Origin: Jacaranda mimosifolia
Lineage: Eukaryota; Streptophyta; Magnoliopsida; Lamiales; Bignoniaceae
DNA: 64,000 bases
NCBI GenBank assembly: GCA_018894105.1
Contig: CM032127.1
Span: 95,001 to 159,000, forward strand
Direction: 5' to 3'
Below the pieces are notes generated by a model. That model had not been told where the DNA came from. It was given only the letters and a program-made list of their open reading frames with translations, and made no database searches. Numbering within the stretch: position 1 is the stretch's first letter; every line of letters begins with the position of its first letter. Both the position numbers and the translations under genes were made by a program. Positions 36,201 through 48,900 of this stretch are shown in pieces.

Positions 36201-38522
36201 TAATTATGTATTATGAATAATTTTATTTAAATATTAAAGTATACATGTAAATATAATTTTGGAGGAGAATTCAAGAGAAAAACTGTGGAGAATAGGGAGA
36301 GAGGCAGAGAATATTTTTCAGAGGAGGGCAGAAAAATCTTGAGGAGTAGCCTTTTTCTTATGAAATATGGTTATGAGATGTATTTATGAGGTGAGAAAAA
36401 ATTCTCACATCCAATCACATGTTTTGAGCGAAAAAGTACTTAAGAGAACCAAAGGAACTCAAGTACGGGCAAAATTTAGATGTTTTGATATTTTCTCAAG
36501 ATAAAATGAGCAAAAGGAAGAGAAGGGGTGAAGAATGTTGTAATTCAAATGGTAAGGTACTAAGGTCCTTAGTCCTTATCTGGTGGTATAAGAAATGCTA
36601 CAATAAATGCAACTCGAACACAATTTATGTCTCATGCACACATGATCTGGTATCTAAGTGACTAGCTCCTCCCAGAGGAATGCGGATCAAGTTAAAGCGT
36701 CAGGCTTAGTCAATCAGCATACAGTATATGAAATTTCAAACACATGTTCTAGTTATGTAAAAAGAAACATTAAAACTGCATTGAGAAATTGTCACCTATA
36801 AACTGACAATCCCCGTATGATCAATTGATCAGTAAAAATAGCTAGTGACCTATAAACTGAAAAATCCGGATGAGTTAACATTAAAAAGAAATGTTATCAT
36901 ACTTCCAGCACTTAGTTAACAGAGAAACATCTAATACCCTTTTTTTAATTTTTCTTTTCATTACATTCATTACAACCATGCAGTAAACACAGACTATCTT
37001 CATTCTCAAAGTTGAAAGTATGCCTGTATGTCCTATTAGCAGCTGCAGTATCCAGCTTCATGAAGAAATAATAACTAACACAGATTTTAATGGTTGATAA
37101 TTGCCAGGCAGGTCAATATCTCCTGCCCTGCATAAGTAACCAATAATCCAAAGCCTTGTCGCCTTGGTGATAGAAATCATCATACCCAAGGAAAAAAAAA
37201 AGGTTTCTAAGAAGTAAGTCAAATAATTATCAATTGGTTTGAACTAATTACATTACAGCTCAACCCCATATAAGTGGTACAAAATCAACGTGTACAAGCG
37301 CTGGGGCCGGTTGTTAAAGTAAACCTAAATGTCCATTAGCAACTGTATTACCCAGCCTGATGCAGAAATCATAACAAACAAAGATTTTGATAATTGCCAG
37401 GCTAACCAATATCTCCTGCTGAAGTCACCAATAACCCAAGGATGTAGTAGCTTTGGAGACAGAAATCATCATAGACATGTGAAACTTTTAAATCAAAAAA
37501 TCAAACAATTATCAATCGGTTTGTATTAATTACATAACAGTTCAACTACAAACTAGTAGCAAAAAATCAACTTGCACAAGGATCAGGGTGGAACTCTGTA
37601 ATGGCTAACTAAATGTCTCATAGTACATGGAGAGGAGACTCACAGTAGGAGATGGAGTGCCGGCTTTCAAGAAGACCATGTTAGCAGAAATGACCTCTCC
37701 TTCTGCCTTGATTCCAGCTTTAACCAAATCAAACTGAGAGGCTCTGAATCTCCTAACGCTTTCGATGCTCTTGAGTAAATTCTCCATTGCAGTGTTATCG
37801 TAAAGCTTAGCCCCGTGACCGGGTGCTCCTGTAGCCTTAATTACCAGCCACCAGGGGCACCTCTCCCCGTAGAACACCCGGTAATTCTCAGTAGGTGAGG
37901 CCAATCCCTCGTCCAGCACAATCCCTACGTTCATATTCTTAAAAAGCTCAGAATTGGCGAACTTCTCGGCGCCGTCGTGTCCACCGATTTCCTCATCTGG
38001 AACGAAGGAGAGGTAGACGGTGCGCAGGGGGCGGAAGCCGGAAGCCTGGAGCTTGCGAATCGCCTCCAGATACTGAAGGCCTACACACTTCATGTCCTGA
38101 GAGCCGCGGGCGTAGATGTGGCCAGAGGAGGGGTCGATGTGGGCTTGGAAAGGGTGATGGTCCCACTTGTGGTGCTCAGCGGGAACGACGTCGGTGTGTG
38201 AATTCAGGAGGATAGACGGGAGAGCAGGGTCCTTGCCAGCCCACTTGAGGAGCACCAGCGGCTTGCCCTTTACGAACTCCAAGATTTGGGAATCCAATGA
38301 GAGAGACTTGGCTTGGGAAGCGATGAAATCGGCGGCCTCGTTGTAGCTGGGATCGGGATGCGCTGTATTGATTCTGAGGTATTCCTGAAATCTAGATATG
38401 ATTGAGGAAGAATCTTTATCTTCCACGGTAACCGTCGCCGTCGGTAACAATACCACTACTACTGCTATTGTGAGAAGCGCCGATAGATGATCGGACCGGC
38501 GGTGGTGATATGCTCTAATCAT
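33247..38522 (-). CDS. ACY1: Aminoacylase-1-like M20 metallopeptidase, four exons, apparent frameshift in exon 3
   Basis: Exons on the minus strand: 38522-37644 (293 codons), 34884-34747, 33953-33706 and 33360-33247. The start is the first ATG; an upstream in-frame GTG at 38552 is not used. Residues about 12-33 are a hydrophobic signal/anchor. M20A motifs are present: HTDVVP (metal His109), GSQDMK (bridging Asp143), PDEEIGG (catalytic Glu177, metal Glu178) and LLHDHNE (distal metal His). The family hydrolyses N-acyl-L-amino acids. Exons 1, 2 and 4 are in phase. Exon 3 starts in frame ('GQFKQKAS..FGKP') but near 33900 continues one base out of register ('LTSLDSSNPWW'). As written, the reading frame stops soon after. 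A one-base deletion or a sequence error would explain it. An alternative acceptor 9 nt downstream (33944) exists. Intron 1 is 2.76 kb. Confidence 0.85.
34990..36440. mobile_element. AT-rich insertion in ACY1 intron 1, possible MITE-like element
   Basis: The left end ('ttgtgattgcttgtgattt', near 35010) and the minus-strand right end ('atgtgattggatgtgagaa', near 36415) are imperfect inverted repeats. They enclose a long AT-rich core, which is mostly the tandem repeat listed separately. No clean TSD was found, so the boundaries are approximate. Confidence 0.45.
35440..36255. repeat. Degenerate minisatellite, about 55-60-bp units
   Basis: Units of the form 'aatataattatatattatga', 'aaataattttattt' and 'aatattaaaatatacatgta' recur about a dozen or more times with many small changes. 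They lie inside ACY1 intron 1. Confidence 0.75.
36441..37643 (-). other. 5' part of ACY1 intron 1
   Basis: This is intronic sequence between the insertion and the exon 1 donor (GTGAGT at 37643). Two related segments occur near 37030-37160 and 37325-37450 ('gtattacccagcc..atgcagaaatcataac'), a diverged tandem duplication of about 300 bp. No coding sequence is seen. Confidence 0.5.
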
Positions 38523-41223
38523 TTTCTTTTTTCTCAACTGAAAATCTCGCACTCTGTGTTCCTACTGTTGTGTGTTGCGCTGTCTGGGAGGAGGCTGAGG
38601 CTCTATTTTATTTTGTTCGCAGTTGGTTGTACAAAGAATTAAAGATGATCATATCCAAGCCCATTGAGCCCAATTGGCGAACAGAAGCTGTGAAGGTTAA
38701 AGTCCAGTAAGTAAGAAACCCCTTTGGTTAGCCAGATCATGATCATTTCCAGGGTGTTTTTGTTTTCTCTCTTCACGGCCGCTGTGGCCCTTTATGTCTG
38801 TCCTCCAAAAATATGCCTGTCTGTTTTGATCTCAATTTGTAACACGTTTCAAATTATTTGTTACATTTCACAAAACACCTAAAAGGGTTTCTGAAAAAAT
38901 CTCAACTGATTAAGGATAAAGAATTGTGATCTAAAACAACATGAACATAGATAGCTGGATTGTAACATAAACATATACCGAAGGTGAAACTATTAGGATG
39001 AAGCAGGAATTGAAAATGCCATTTCTAAATCTACATATGTCCGACATATATATATATAAAATACACGTTTTTAGCAGGACTCGTATAACTTACGTTATAT
39101 ATTGGTATTTTATTAATTTAAAAATAAATAAAGTTCACTAACAAATTAACCAAACGAAGTGTAGGTGTTCGAAATTGTATCCACTTTTCCCTTCTTTTGG
39201 CAACATATTTTCACACTAGAGAGTAGAGACTACAAACACCCCCAGTAATTCAGGCTTTGTTTTTCTACGTTTTTTAGAAATATTTTTCAATTCTCAAAAA
39301 AAATTCAAAATAAATGCACATTCTTCAAATTTTTTCTCAAAATACTCAATTTTTATCCCCAAAAAACCCATTCCAATTTACTCAAAAAAACCCTACACCC
39401 TCATTTTCGCACTCTACCTATCACATTACTTATTCATTTATCACTCTTTCACTTCACTCATATATATATATATATATATATATTTACATATATATGAAAA
39501 TATTAAAATTTTACTAGTTAAAAAATTCTAAAATATATGTTTACAAATTTAATTAAACTAATTATCGAAAAAATGAACTAAATATTATTTATGTTATTAC
39601 TAAATAATTCATTTATTAAATAACATATTAAAATAATTAAATTTACTTATTAATTAAATATTATATTAGTTATATTTAATATTTTATGTATTAATAAAAT
39701 ATTACATTTAGTCATTTAATAAATAACTTAAGATGTTTTAATTTGATATAATTAATAAATTAATCTTCTTTAAAAAATATTCTTCGTTAAATATTAATCT
39801 TCACATTAATTTAAAATTATAATAAAAAAATTTATTATAGGGTGATATTTATTTAATAATCTATTAAGTTTAATAAATTAATATTGATATGCTTAAAGTA
39901 ATAATGAGTTAAAGTAATTAAATAACTTATTAAACTAATAAAATTAATTTATTTAAATAACTTGTAATCTATATATTAATTCTGTTTCGAATTTTACGTA
40001 TAATTAAATATTATGTTTATTTATTTAATAAATAATTTAAAATGATGTAATTTCATATAATATAATATTATTATTTTAATTTGATGAATCGTTATTAAGT
40101 CTTATATATAAATTATTAAAAAGTTATTTTATTTAAATAAATTTCTAAGTTTTATTTATACATAAATCGTAAGTAATAAATAATTAAATAATTATATTTT
40201 AACTAATAAACAGTAATTAGTTTGTAATTAATGTATTGTAATTAAATTTTTTTATAAGTCGATATTGAAAATTATGATATAAGCTTATTTTTTTATAATT
40301 AATATATAATTACGATTTTATAAATAACTAATATTTATTAATATATTTTTTATTCCAAATAATACAATATTTACTAATGAGAAATTTATAAAAATAATTA
40401 ATTAATTAAATTAATTACACTCATATTTTAATCATTACAAATATATATATATATATACATATACGTACACACAAATCATCCACTATAAATATATATACAT
40501 ATAATACATAAAAAAATTACTTTTAACCTACAAACCTAACAAAAAAGCAATTAATTTGATATTTATAGTAAAATTTATCTATTCCCAAAACATAAAAAAA
40601 TAAATAGCTCATTCTCAAATCATTTTTCTAAAATAAAAAAAAATATTTTACACATTCTCCAATTTTTCTCCTAAAAATTGTATTCCTTTAAAAAAAATTC
40701 CAAAAAATTATCAAAACATAGAACAACAGCCTTCGCATTTTCTTCTCACTAGGTGGTGTGGGAACTGGGGCCTATATATCATCACTAGTGTTCTCTTCTC
40801 TCTGCTAGCTTAGCTAGATCTATTTTTACTTGATTCTTCCTCTCTTTGCCCTTTGGGATCTAGGTGGCTCTCTGATCTGTCCTGTCCAACCCCTCACTCT
40901 CTCCACTTTCGCCCCTCCCTACATTAATGCAATGTGTGTGCTTATAATAAACAAACTATACTGTCTTACAAAACATATATGGAGTAATACTTTGACATAT
41001 TCCCATATACGTACATTCTACGCTGTATTTCGCTTTCGATAAATGCGCTGTAGACTGTAGTCCATCCACAACCACGCCCAAACATACTGAGTTTTTGTTT
41101 TTTCCATAAAAAAATAATACTCCTTGTTGCTACTCTTTTTCCCATCAGAAACAGAAAGAGAAAGGGCTGAGTGTTTTTTGTCTTGTGAGGTAAGCTTAGT
41201 GGAAAAAGTATATAAATGTAGGC
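38523..41223. promoter_or_regulatory. Divergent intergenic region between ACY1 (-) and the ARM gene (+)
   Basis: It contains both 5' regions. 39010-39245 and 40735-40855 are the intact-side copy of the duplicated upstream block also found at 26480-26735 and 32872-32943. A 1.5-kb AT-rich insertion separates the two parts here. No specific factor-binding site is claimed. Confidence 0.5.
39253..40731. mobile_element. AT-rich insertion in the ARM upstream region, TIR-like ends
   Basis: The left end 'ggctttgtttttctacgttt' resembles the minus-strand right end 'ggctgttgttctatgtttt'. The duplicated upstream block at 26480-26735 lacks this segment: there 'agtgatctagtg' runs straight into 'ttttcttctcac'. 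This identifies the segment as an insertion. The core is extremely AT-rich with no ORF. No convincing TSD was found. Confidence 0.55.
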
Positions 41224-43145
41224 ATGACTTGGGGAACAATAAGCAAGTGTGGTGGCGGCAAAGACACCGGATCGGTGGTTCTAGAACGCCCCCTGAAGCT
41301 CTGGTCTTTGATAATTGACAGCGTGAGGTGCGGCGGAGGTGTCCAAAGGCCTAGTCGGAAGGAAGCCGAGGCGAAGAAGCACCACGGATCCGACAAGCTA
41401 TCGGAGCTTTTGAAGCAACCGGAGTCGTGGGAAAATGAGGATGAGGTGAGGAGGAAAGAGCAGGCGCTAGAAGGGCTAAAGAAAGTAGCCAAGAAGTTGC
41501 AGCAAGAGGGATCAATGGAGTTGGTGTTAGAGGGGGCGGCGGAGGTTAGGAGGCTGACCAGGGAGGACCCACAGGCCAGGACCACTCTAGCGCTGCTCGG
41601 TGTCATTCCTCCGCTCGTCTCCTTGCTCGACGCCCAAGATCCCAACTTTCACTCCCAGATCGCCGCTCTTTATGCTTTACTCAATCTCGCCATTACAAAT
41701 GATGCGTCAGTTCACTGATTCACTCCTCTCTCCTCTCTCCTCTCTCCTCTCTCCCTACTCGGATGCTACTGTATTTGTTTTAGAAAAAAGTAATTTTAAT
41801 CTTAACCAGCTAGAAATGAATACATACACATGTTTTTATTAGTAATAGAAAACATACTAGTACATTTTTGCATTTTTTTGTCGCCATTTTGTATTTTTTC
41901 AATAATTATATAAACTTATCACTTCTATCTTTGCTTTTTTGGTTTTGGTTAACTTCTCGGATTCTACGATGTGTCCTTTTCCATATAGCCTGATATTGTT
42001 TTCACTCAGACTGCATATTCTATTAATGTTGCTGTCTACAATAATTTCCAATTTAATTCTTGATGTTGATATCTGTATGTATGGTCCTTGGTAATCCTTA
42101 ATTTTTTATGCCCATGACCAGCAGCTTTTAATTTGATCTAGATATTGATCTAGAAAGATTTGGTTTCTTCAGGAACAAAGCGGCCATTGTGAAAGCAGGT
42201 GCTGTTCATAAAATGCTAAAACTTATTCAATCTCCAAATGTGGCGCAGGCGCCTAATCAAGCCATTGCTGAAGCGGTTGTGGCCAATTTTCTAGGGCTGA
42301 GTGCTCTGGACTCTAATAAAACAATTATTGGTTCTTCTGGCGCTATCCCATTTTTGGTGGAAACTCTCAAAGATCCGAATGGAAGTGTTAGCTCTCAAGC
42401 TAAACAGGACTCATTGCGAGCGCTGTACAATCTTTCAATCTCACCCTCAAATGTGCCGACGATGCTAGAGACTGATCTGATTCCACATTTATTTATCAAG
42501 CTTGGAGATATGGATATGAGTGAAAGAATCCTTTCCATTCTTAGCAATATAGTGTCAGTAACAGAGGGGAGGAAGGGAATTGGTGGTGTACCAGATGCAT
42601 TCCCTATTCTTATCGACGTTTTCAATTGGACAGATTCACCTGGATGCCAAGAGAAGGCATCTTATATTCTAATGGTGATGGCTCACAAGTCATATGGAGA
42701 TAGGCAGGCCATGATAGAGGCTGGAATTGTTTCATCCTTGCTGGAATTAACTCTTTTGGGAAGCACATTGTCACAAAAGAGGGCTTCTAGGATGTTGGAA
42801 TGTTTAAGGGTAGAAAAGGGGAAACAAGTTTCGGGAAATTACTATGGAGGAGCTGGACCCTTGAGTACTGCCACACTCTCAGCTCCACTCTGTGGGGTGG
42901 CTTTATCAACATCATCGTCAAAGTCAATAGATCCTATTGATCAACCAAAGGAGTCATTGGAGTTGGAGGATGGGGATGCGATGATGAGCCAAGAGAAGAA
43001 GGCAGTGAAGCAATTGGTCCAACAGAGTTTGCAGAACAACATGAAGAGGATGGTGAAGAGGGCTAATTTGCCACATGATTTTGTTCCTTCTGATCATTTC
43101 AAGTCCCTCACATCGAGTTCCACATCTAAGAGCTTGCCATTCTGA
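41224..43145 (+). CDS. Armadillo-repeat protein (At2g25130/At4g31890 type), two exons
   Basis: Exons 41224-41705 and 42173-43145 join in frame to 484 residues. The N-terminus is basic with 'KLWSLIIDSV'. From about residue 95 on are ARM-type helical repeats ('EVRRLTREDPQAR', 'GVIPPLVSLLD', 'NLAITNDANKAAIVKAG', 'VVANFLGLSALDSNK', 'ALYNLSISPSNV'). The tail 'MKRMVKRANLPHDFVPSDHF' and the C-terminus 'SKSLPF' are those of the plant family often labelled 'U-box domain-containing protein 7'. No U-box is present, so an E3 ligase role should not be assumed. The biochemical function is unknown; ARM folds bind proteins. The intron is 467 nt. The start is the first ATG of the open frame; other starts upstream were not ruled out by transcript data. 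Confidence 0.92.
41716..41758 (+). repeat. CT-rich microsatellite in ARM intron
   Basis: 'ctctcctctctcctctctcc' reiterations lie just inside the 5' end of the intron. Confidence 0.7.
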
Positions 43146-45902
43146 GGGAATTGATAGTTTTTCTCACTTCTTTAGCTCTTTGGATTTTCTTGTTTCATCT
43201 TCCGGTGCTTCGCAGATGTAGCCAATTCGTATGCAGTAAGTGTTATTAACTTAGGAAGTTAATTTGTCTAGTAGTGACTCTGTCGGTAAGAATTTATAAG
43301 ATGCCTTGTTTTTATTTCTTTATTCAGCTTTACTCCGCTTTTGATAAATCCGATGGCATTTTACCTTCCTTTTTTTCTTTTTCTTTTTCTTCTTTTTTTT
43401 TTGTGGGGGGTTGGGGGCGGGGGTGGGGGGTGTGTGGGATAATATTGAAAATACAATCATTAGACTGGACTGGGGCAGGGGCTAGGCTACCTTTTCTTTT
43501 CCTTCTTTTTCTTTTTTAAACAAACTCCATTATTAGAAGTAGCAACTGTTGAAAGATGCAATTATTTCATATTAGTTGGTTGGAATTCTAAATTTAGGAA
43601 ATCTTTGGTAGTGTTTGGATATATTTTTTGTTTGATTTTATTATGTATTTATTGTGTATTTTGGGAGAATGAATATTGAAAGAATTGTGGGAGAATGTGA
43701 AATGAAGGTTGGGGAATATAATTGATATTTGGTTATATTTTTTTGGAATAGTTAAAAAATGGATTTTGGAAGTTTTGATGTGTTGAGTTATGTTTTGAAG
43801 AAGACATTTTATAATGTAAATGTCAATTCAATGCCTTTGTATTGGTGTTTGGAGATGAAATTTGAGTTTAATGATTTTTTTAAATATAATAATAATAATC
43901 ATATGTTGTGTATATATGTATATATATGTAGTGGAATAAAAAAATGAAGGGGAATTTTATGATATTAGCATTTTGGGGTGTGAAATAGTAAAATGAAAAA
44001 AAAAAATCAATTGTCATGTTTGAGAATGTTTTTCCAAAACACCGTCGCGTTAATTGTTAATTGACTTATTAATTCTTGATTTTGGTGCAAAATATTTTCA
44101 TTGAATTGTTTGGCACCCCGCGATAATCAACAATCACGTTATCTTTTGTAGAACCAAGTCCAATTATTCTGTGTTTACATGGCTACCAAGTACCAGCTAG
44201 CTTGAAGTTGCCTGCTTTTTGGTTTTTGGTGAATCTACAGGTGCTTTTGGTACGATTCAAGAAACGAGTGGTACTATTCTTGGCATGGGAGACAATGCCC
44301 TTTTTTTTTTTTTTTTTGAATAATTAGGATACAATGATTTGACAACAAAATATCCAACTACTTGGTCGGATGGCTATTGCAATTACTAATTTGTACTACT
44401 CTCTTCGTATCAATTTTCTCCATTATATCAATTTTGCATGTAAGACCAATTTTTTTACAATTTCTAGGACTAAAATGATACTTTCTTTTCCTTTTTGATA
44501 TTTTTTAACCATTTCTAGGTTCGGCTTTCGAAAACTAGTTTTGAGTATTTTAGAATAGAGTAAAATATGAACATTTTTGTTTAAATATTTTAGGGTATGA
44601 ACTTAAGTAGGGTAATAGTCTACCCATTGACTGCATATCCTCCTCAACATCTCAAGTGAGCCCAACACACATGCAATACCCTACTAACACAATATATAAG
44701 CTTTTGTATCATTTTCTCTTCTGTAAGTAATACCAAGCTCACTGCATGCTTGTCTACGGACAAATACAGAAATAGTACTTCTCGAGGCAACTGTTCAATA
44801 AGAAAGACAATTCAACCAAGTATCAATTCAGCTATTTAAAGGCGATTTGGCACTTGTTAGTGCACTCAAATGCTACTAAAACATTTCAAAGAGTGCTAGA
44901 TTCCTTTGTATTTAGAGATAAAGTGGTTTAAGGTTCAACTTTTCTAGTTAGCTTCTAAAGTTCTCAAATGGTTTGAAGGGTCAGGATGTCCTGTAACATA
45001 TAGCTCAAGAACTTTCCCCCATTAACCCTAAATGCACATTTAGCAGCATTTAACATCATTAAGTACTATTTTACTGTGCCAAACGTATTCAAATCTAATA
45101 TATAATTGCTAGCATGTCATACATATCAATTTTTTTTTTTTGTCCAATCTGGCACCGAACAAGCGATCATGAGTTTATGATAAGTCCACTTAAGATTTTT
45201 CAACTTGAAGAACACAACGAAGGGGCAATAAATTCTCGTGCAAATAATGAAACTCAATTTTTTATTTCTAATCTATCAAGATTAACACAATTTGATGATA
45301 AAGTTGTACAACTGAATCTATTGTTTTTATTCCATAACATTCATGGATTGGGATTGATTGTAGGACAAAAACAACAAAACAATATGAATTTGTAATTGTT
45401 CTTTACCCACCAACCCTTAGATATTTTGGCTGGCGAATCAACTTGGCCCGTTTTTGTCAACTCACGTTAAAATTGGAGTGCCCAAAATATATTGCAGAGT
45501 GAAAATAGTGTTGCCACCCAGATCTAATTTCGGTCACTAGATATATAGTTATTGTCGTATCTAAGGGAAATCATTTTGGTCTTGATATTGTTTAAGGATT
45601 AGCATTTCATATGCTCTATCGGTAAATTTATGTCTCTCTTCAGTTCTCCCTTAGGTACTGATTTGCAGCTTCCCCGTTATTCTAGGGTTTCTAAGAATCC
45701 CCTCTCCAAAAAAAACAGTTCAAATTCCAACCGAATTGTTATAATTACTAAACCAAGTAAATCTTCCCTCCGTCTCACTCACCCTAGGGTTTGTCGTTGA
45801 TACCTAGGGCGTCGCTATTCAATTGAGTAGCTTTATTTCTATTTTGGCTTTTGGTTCTTTCTGTGCAGAAAGATCTGGTAAAAGAGTGAGCCAAGGAAAA
45901 AG
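43146..45902. other. Intergenic region between the ARM and PDS5 genes
   Basis: It holds the ARM 3' UTR, a T-rich/G-rich low-complexity patch at 43370-43430, a MITE-like segment (43606-44044) and the PDS5 promoter and 5' UTR (from about 45600). No gene is seen; the 45114-45395 ORF has no recognisable similarity. Confidence 0.5.
43606..44044. mobile_element. Possible hAT-type MITE
   Basis: The left end 'ggtagtgtttggatatattt' and the minus-strand right end 'ggtgttttggaaaaacattc' are imperfect inverted repeats around an AT-rich, non-coding 440-bp segment. The TSD is not evident. The call is tentative. Confidence 0.4.
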
Positions 45903-48900
45903 ATGCCGCCACTTTCCAATAAAGAGTTGGAAGAACGGCTTACGGCAGTTGGGAACCGTCTTCTCCAGCCTCCTTCTTCGCTAGATGAGCTCCTCCCTCT
46001 TCTCGATGTAAGCCCTCATCCTCCAAAGAAATATATGGATTTATACATACATACATACATGTACAAATACATACATATACATATTTACATATATATATAT
46101 ATATTATATAATCGTATAAATTTAACTTCCATTTTTCCCTGCATTTCTGTGAGCGTCAGATTTATTGCTTCCGTTTACTGGGCTGCACCTGTTTGGAAAT
46201 TATTGTTTCTTCCTCTATATTTGAGTTTATTAATTTTGAACTTGGACTTGTAAGGTTTATCTTTGTGAAATTATAGGTAAATTTTAGGGTACATCAACGC
46301 CAAATTGAATGATTCACACATTCTTGTGTGTAGAGCAGTTGCATTTACTCAGTTCTAACGAGTTTAGATGAGATGTGTTCTTATATAGGTTGAGCATAAT
46401 TCATCTACATTGCCTTACTTTAATGTATTAGGTGGCCTATACAAAAGTTTTTCTAGTTTTGATTTATTTCAACAGGGTAGGCTTGATGCTCAATCCAATA
46501 TCAGGATTTATTCTAATGCAAGTATTTTGGCCATTTCTGAGTATGGTTACCTGCCAAAACTTCATGGCCTTTCTTCTTGAAACTTGTCGTCATGATAATT
46601 AAATATGATTTCTATGTGCTGTGGTAGTAGTGGATTTTGAAAATCTCAAAAAGGTGCAGTTATGATTATCTTCTGTTGCTTTTTGATAGAGTCCTACGAT
46701 GGTGTAGCTCGTGGTATTGTGACTTGCTGCCTGAGTGTAGTTTCCATTATCAATTCAATTAACAAATTCTCTTATTTCAAGAGGAAAACAAGAGAAAAGG
46801 ATAAGTTTTGAGAACATAAAATGATGTTTTGTCTCATAGCAGGAAATTCCTTCATCACTTCACTTAGATTCTTCTAATCTCCTCATATCAGTCCATTGAC
46901 AAAAAAACAAAAGCATCAGGGAACGATTCCCAACTTTGTGTTGACCAAAAGTTTGATCTTCCCATCATCTTTCAGACTTGTTGAAGAGTTCACATTCATC
47001 AGTAATTTATATGATTCTTTTGTTGGCGGTGAGCATGCATTTTGTGTCATAGAATCATAGATATGCATGTATTTTATTCTCACTATTTATATATTCATGA
47101 AGAGGAAGAAAATTAGCATGAACTGTCAAAGTTTGTGCTAGTCCTTACTTGGTGTTTGGTTTCCTAATGTCTCTCTCTTTTTTATTTGCTAGCAAATTGA
47201 GGAACTTCTATCAAAGGTGGAGCAATCACCTGCTAAATCCATGCAAACTGCCCTTTCTCCACTAATGAATGCACTGGTTGCAGAAGAGCTTGTGAAGCAT
47301 TCTGATGTTGATGTAAAAGTAGGTGTAGCTTCTTGCATCAGTGAGATAACCAGAATTACTGCGCCAGATGCCCCGTATGATGATGACAAAATGAAGGTGA
47401 TATCTTCAACTCTCTCTCTCTCTCTCTCATTTTCCCTTGGTAGTTGTTATGACCCTTCATATGGTTTCAGGACGTCTTTCAACTGATTGTATCATCCTTT
47501 GAGAATTTGTCGGACATATCCAGCAGATCTCATGAAAAGAGGGCCACTATACTTGAAACCGTGGCCAAAGTCAGGTCCTGTGTCATCATGTTGGATTTAG
47601 AATGCGATCAGATGATTATTGAGATGTTCCAACACTTTCTTAAAGCTATTAGGTAAAATTTTTTGTTGCCACCATCTGGATGTCATGTTCTTATTACTAT
47701 AATTTATTTATTTATTGAACTTTTTTTTTTTAGTATGTATATATGAGATCCTTTTCTTTTCCTTGCTATCTGAAACAAGGATGGGCGTTTTTTAGTTGCA
47801 TCTTCATCTACTTCCATTTATTCTTTTTCCTTTTCCTTTCCCTTTTCTTTTGGTTCCTTCCTTTTCCTTTGGAATGAGGTGAATGGACCTTGGGAGCCAT
47901 GACTTGAGACTTCATAGTCAAACATTCACTTCCACCTCTGATGCATATATAATATCATCACTTCTTGGAGCTATTGGTGTTATAATGCATTTCAATTACC
48001 CTGACTGTACTTTTTTCCATTTGTTTGTTGTTCATTTCCCACTTTCACCCTTGTTTTCTTTCAGTTTTTATGCCTGCTGTGTGTCTCCATGTACATGTTT
48101 TGCTTATTCTTATTTTTGAACTCTTCTCTGATGGCTATGTGTTGGTTCCCTTTCTCTGAGATTGACTGTGAAAATACTTAGTATACTGAGGAAGAGAATG
48201 TGAGATAGGATATGAGGAATATTGTCGGTAACGAATGGATCCTGTAAACCTGTATGAAAATTCACTCCAAATGTTAATAGATTTATGCAATTTACTATGA
48301 TTTTTAACAATCGAATGAAAGTCTTTCTGCATTATCATAAACCAGACAATTGCTTATAATGTTTTAGGCTATAAAATGAATCATTTTAAAACTATCCATA
48401 AACTTTGGGATCCTAGGACTGACTGTCACATAGGATGGGACTTTATTCCATCTCAAGTGCTTATGTCTTGTTATTTTCCCTACTTTCAGAGTTTATCATG
48501 CTGAAGTCATCTTTGCATCCATGGAGACAATTATGACTCTTGTTTTAGAAGAAAGTGAAGATATCTCCCCAGATCTACTCAAGCCATTACTGGTTACCTT
48601 GAAAAGGGACAATGAGGTCAATTTCCTGGCCTTTCTTTACCAACTATCTTTCTCTTGTGCTCTACGTGCTGCTGAAAAGAATACATTGACAGGCTGTTAT
48701 GCCAATAGCAAAGAAATTGGCTGAGAGAGTTATTCAAAATTCGGCGGACAAGCTTAGACCTTATTTAACTAAAGCAGTACAATCTTTAGAGGCTTCTTTG
48801 GATGATTATGGTGAAGTGGTAGCTTCCATGTGCCAGGAGACAGTTGGGCATAGTAATGAGAGCATCTTAAAAGACCAGCCGGTATGCTTCCCTCTGTTTA

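Noticed and set aside
41196..41645. 149-codon minus-strand ORF
   Set aside because: It is a shadow of ARM exon 1, which has clear ARM-repeat homology on the plus strand.
41224..43145. U-box E3 ligase assignment for the ARM gene
   Set aside because: The family is often so labelled, but no U-box motif is present in the protein.
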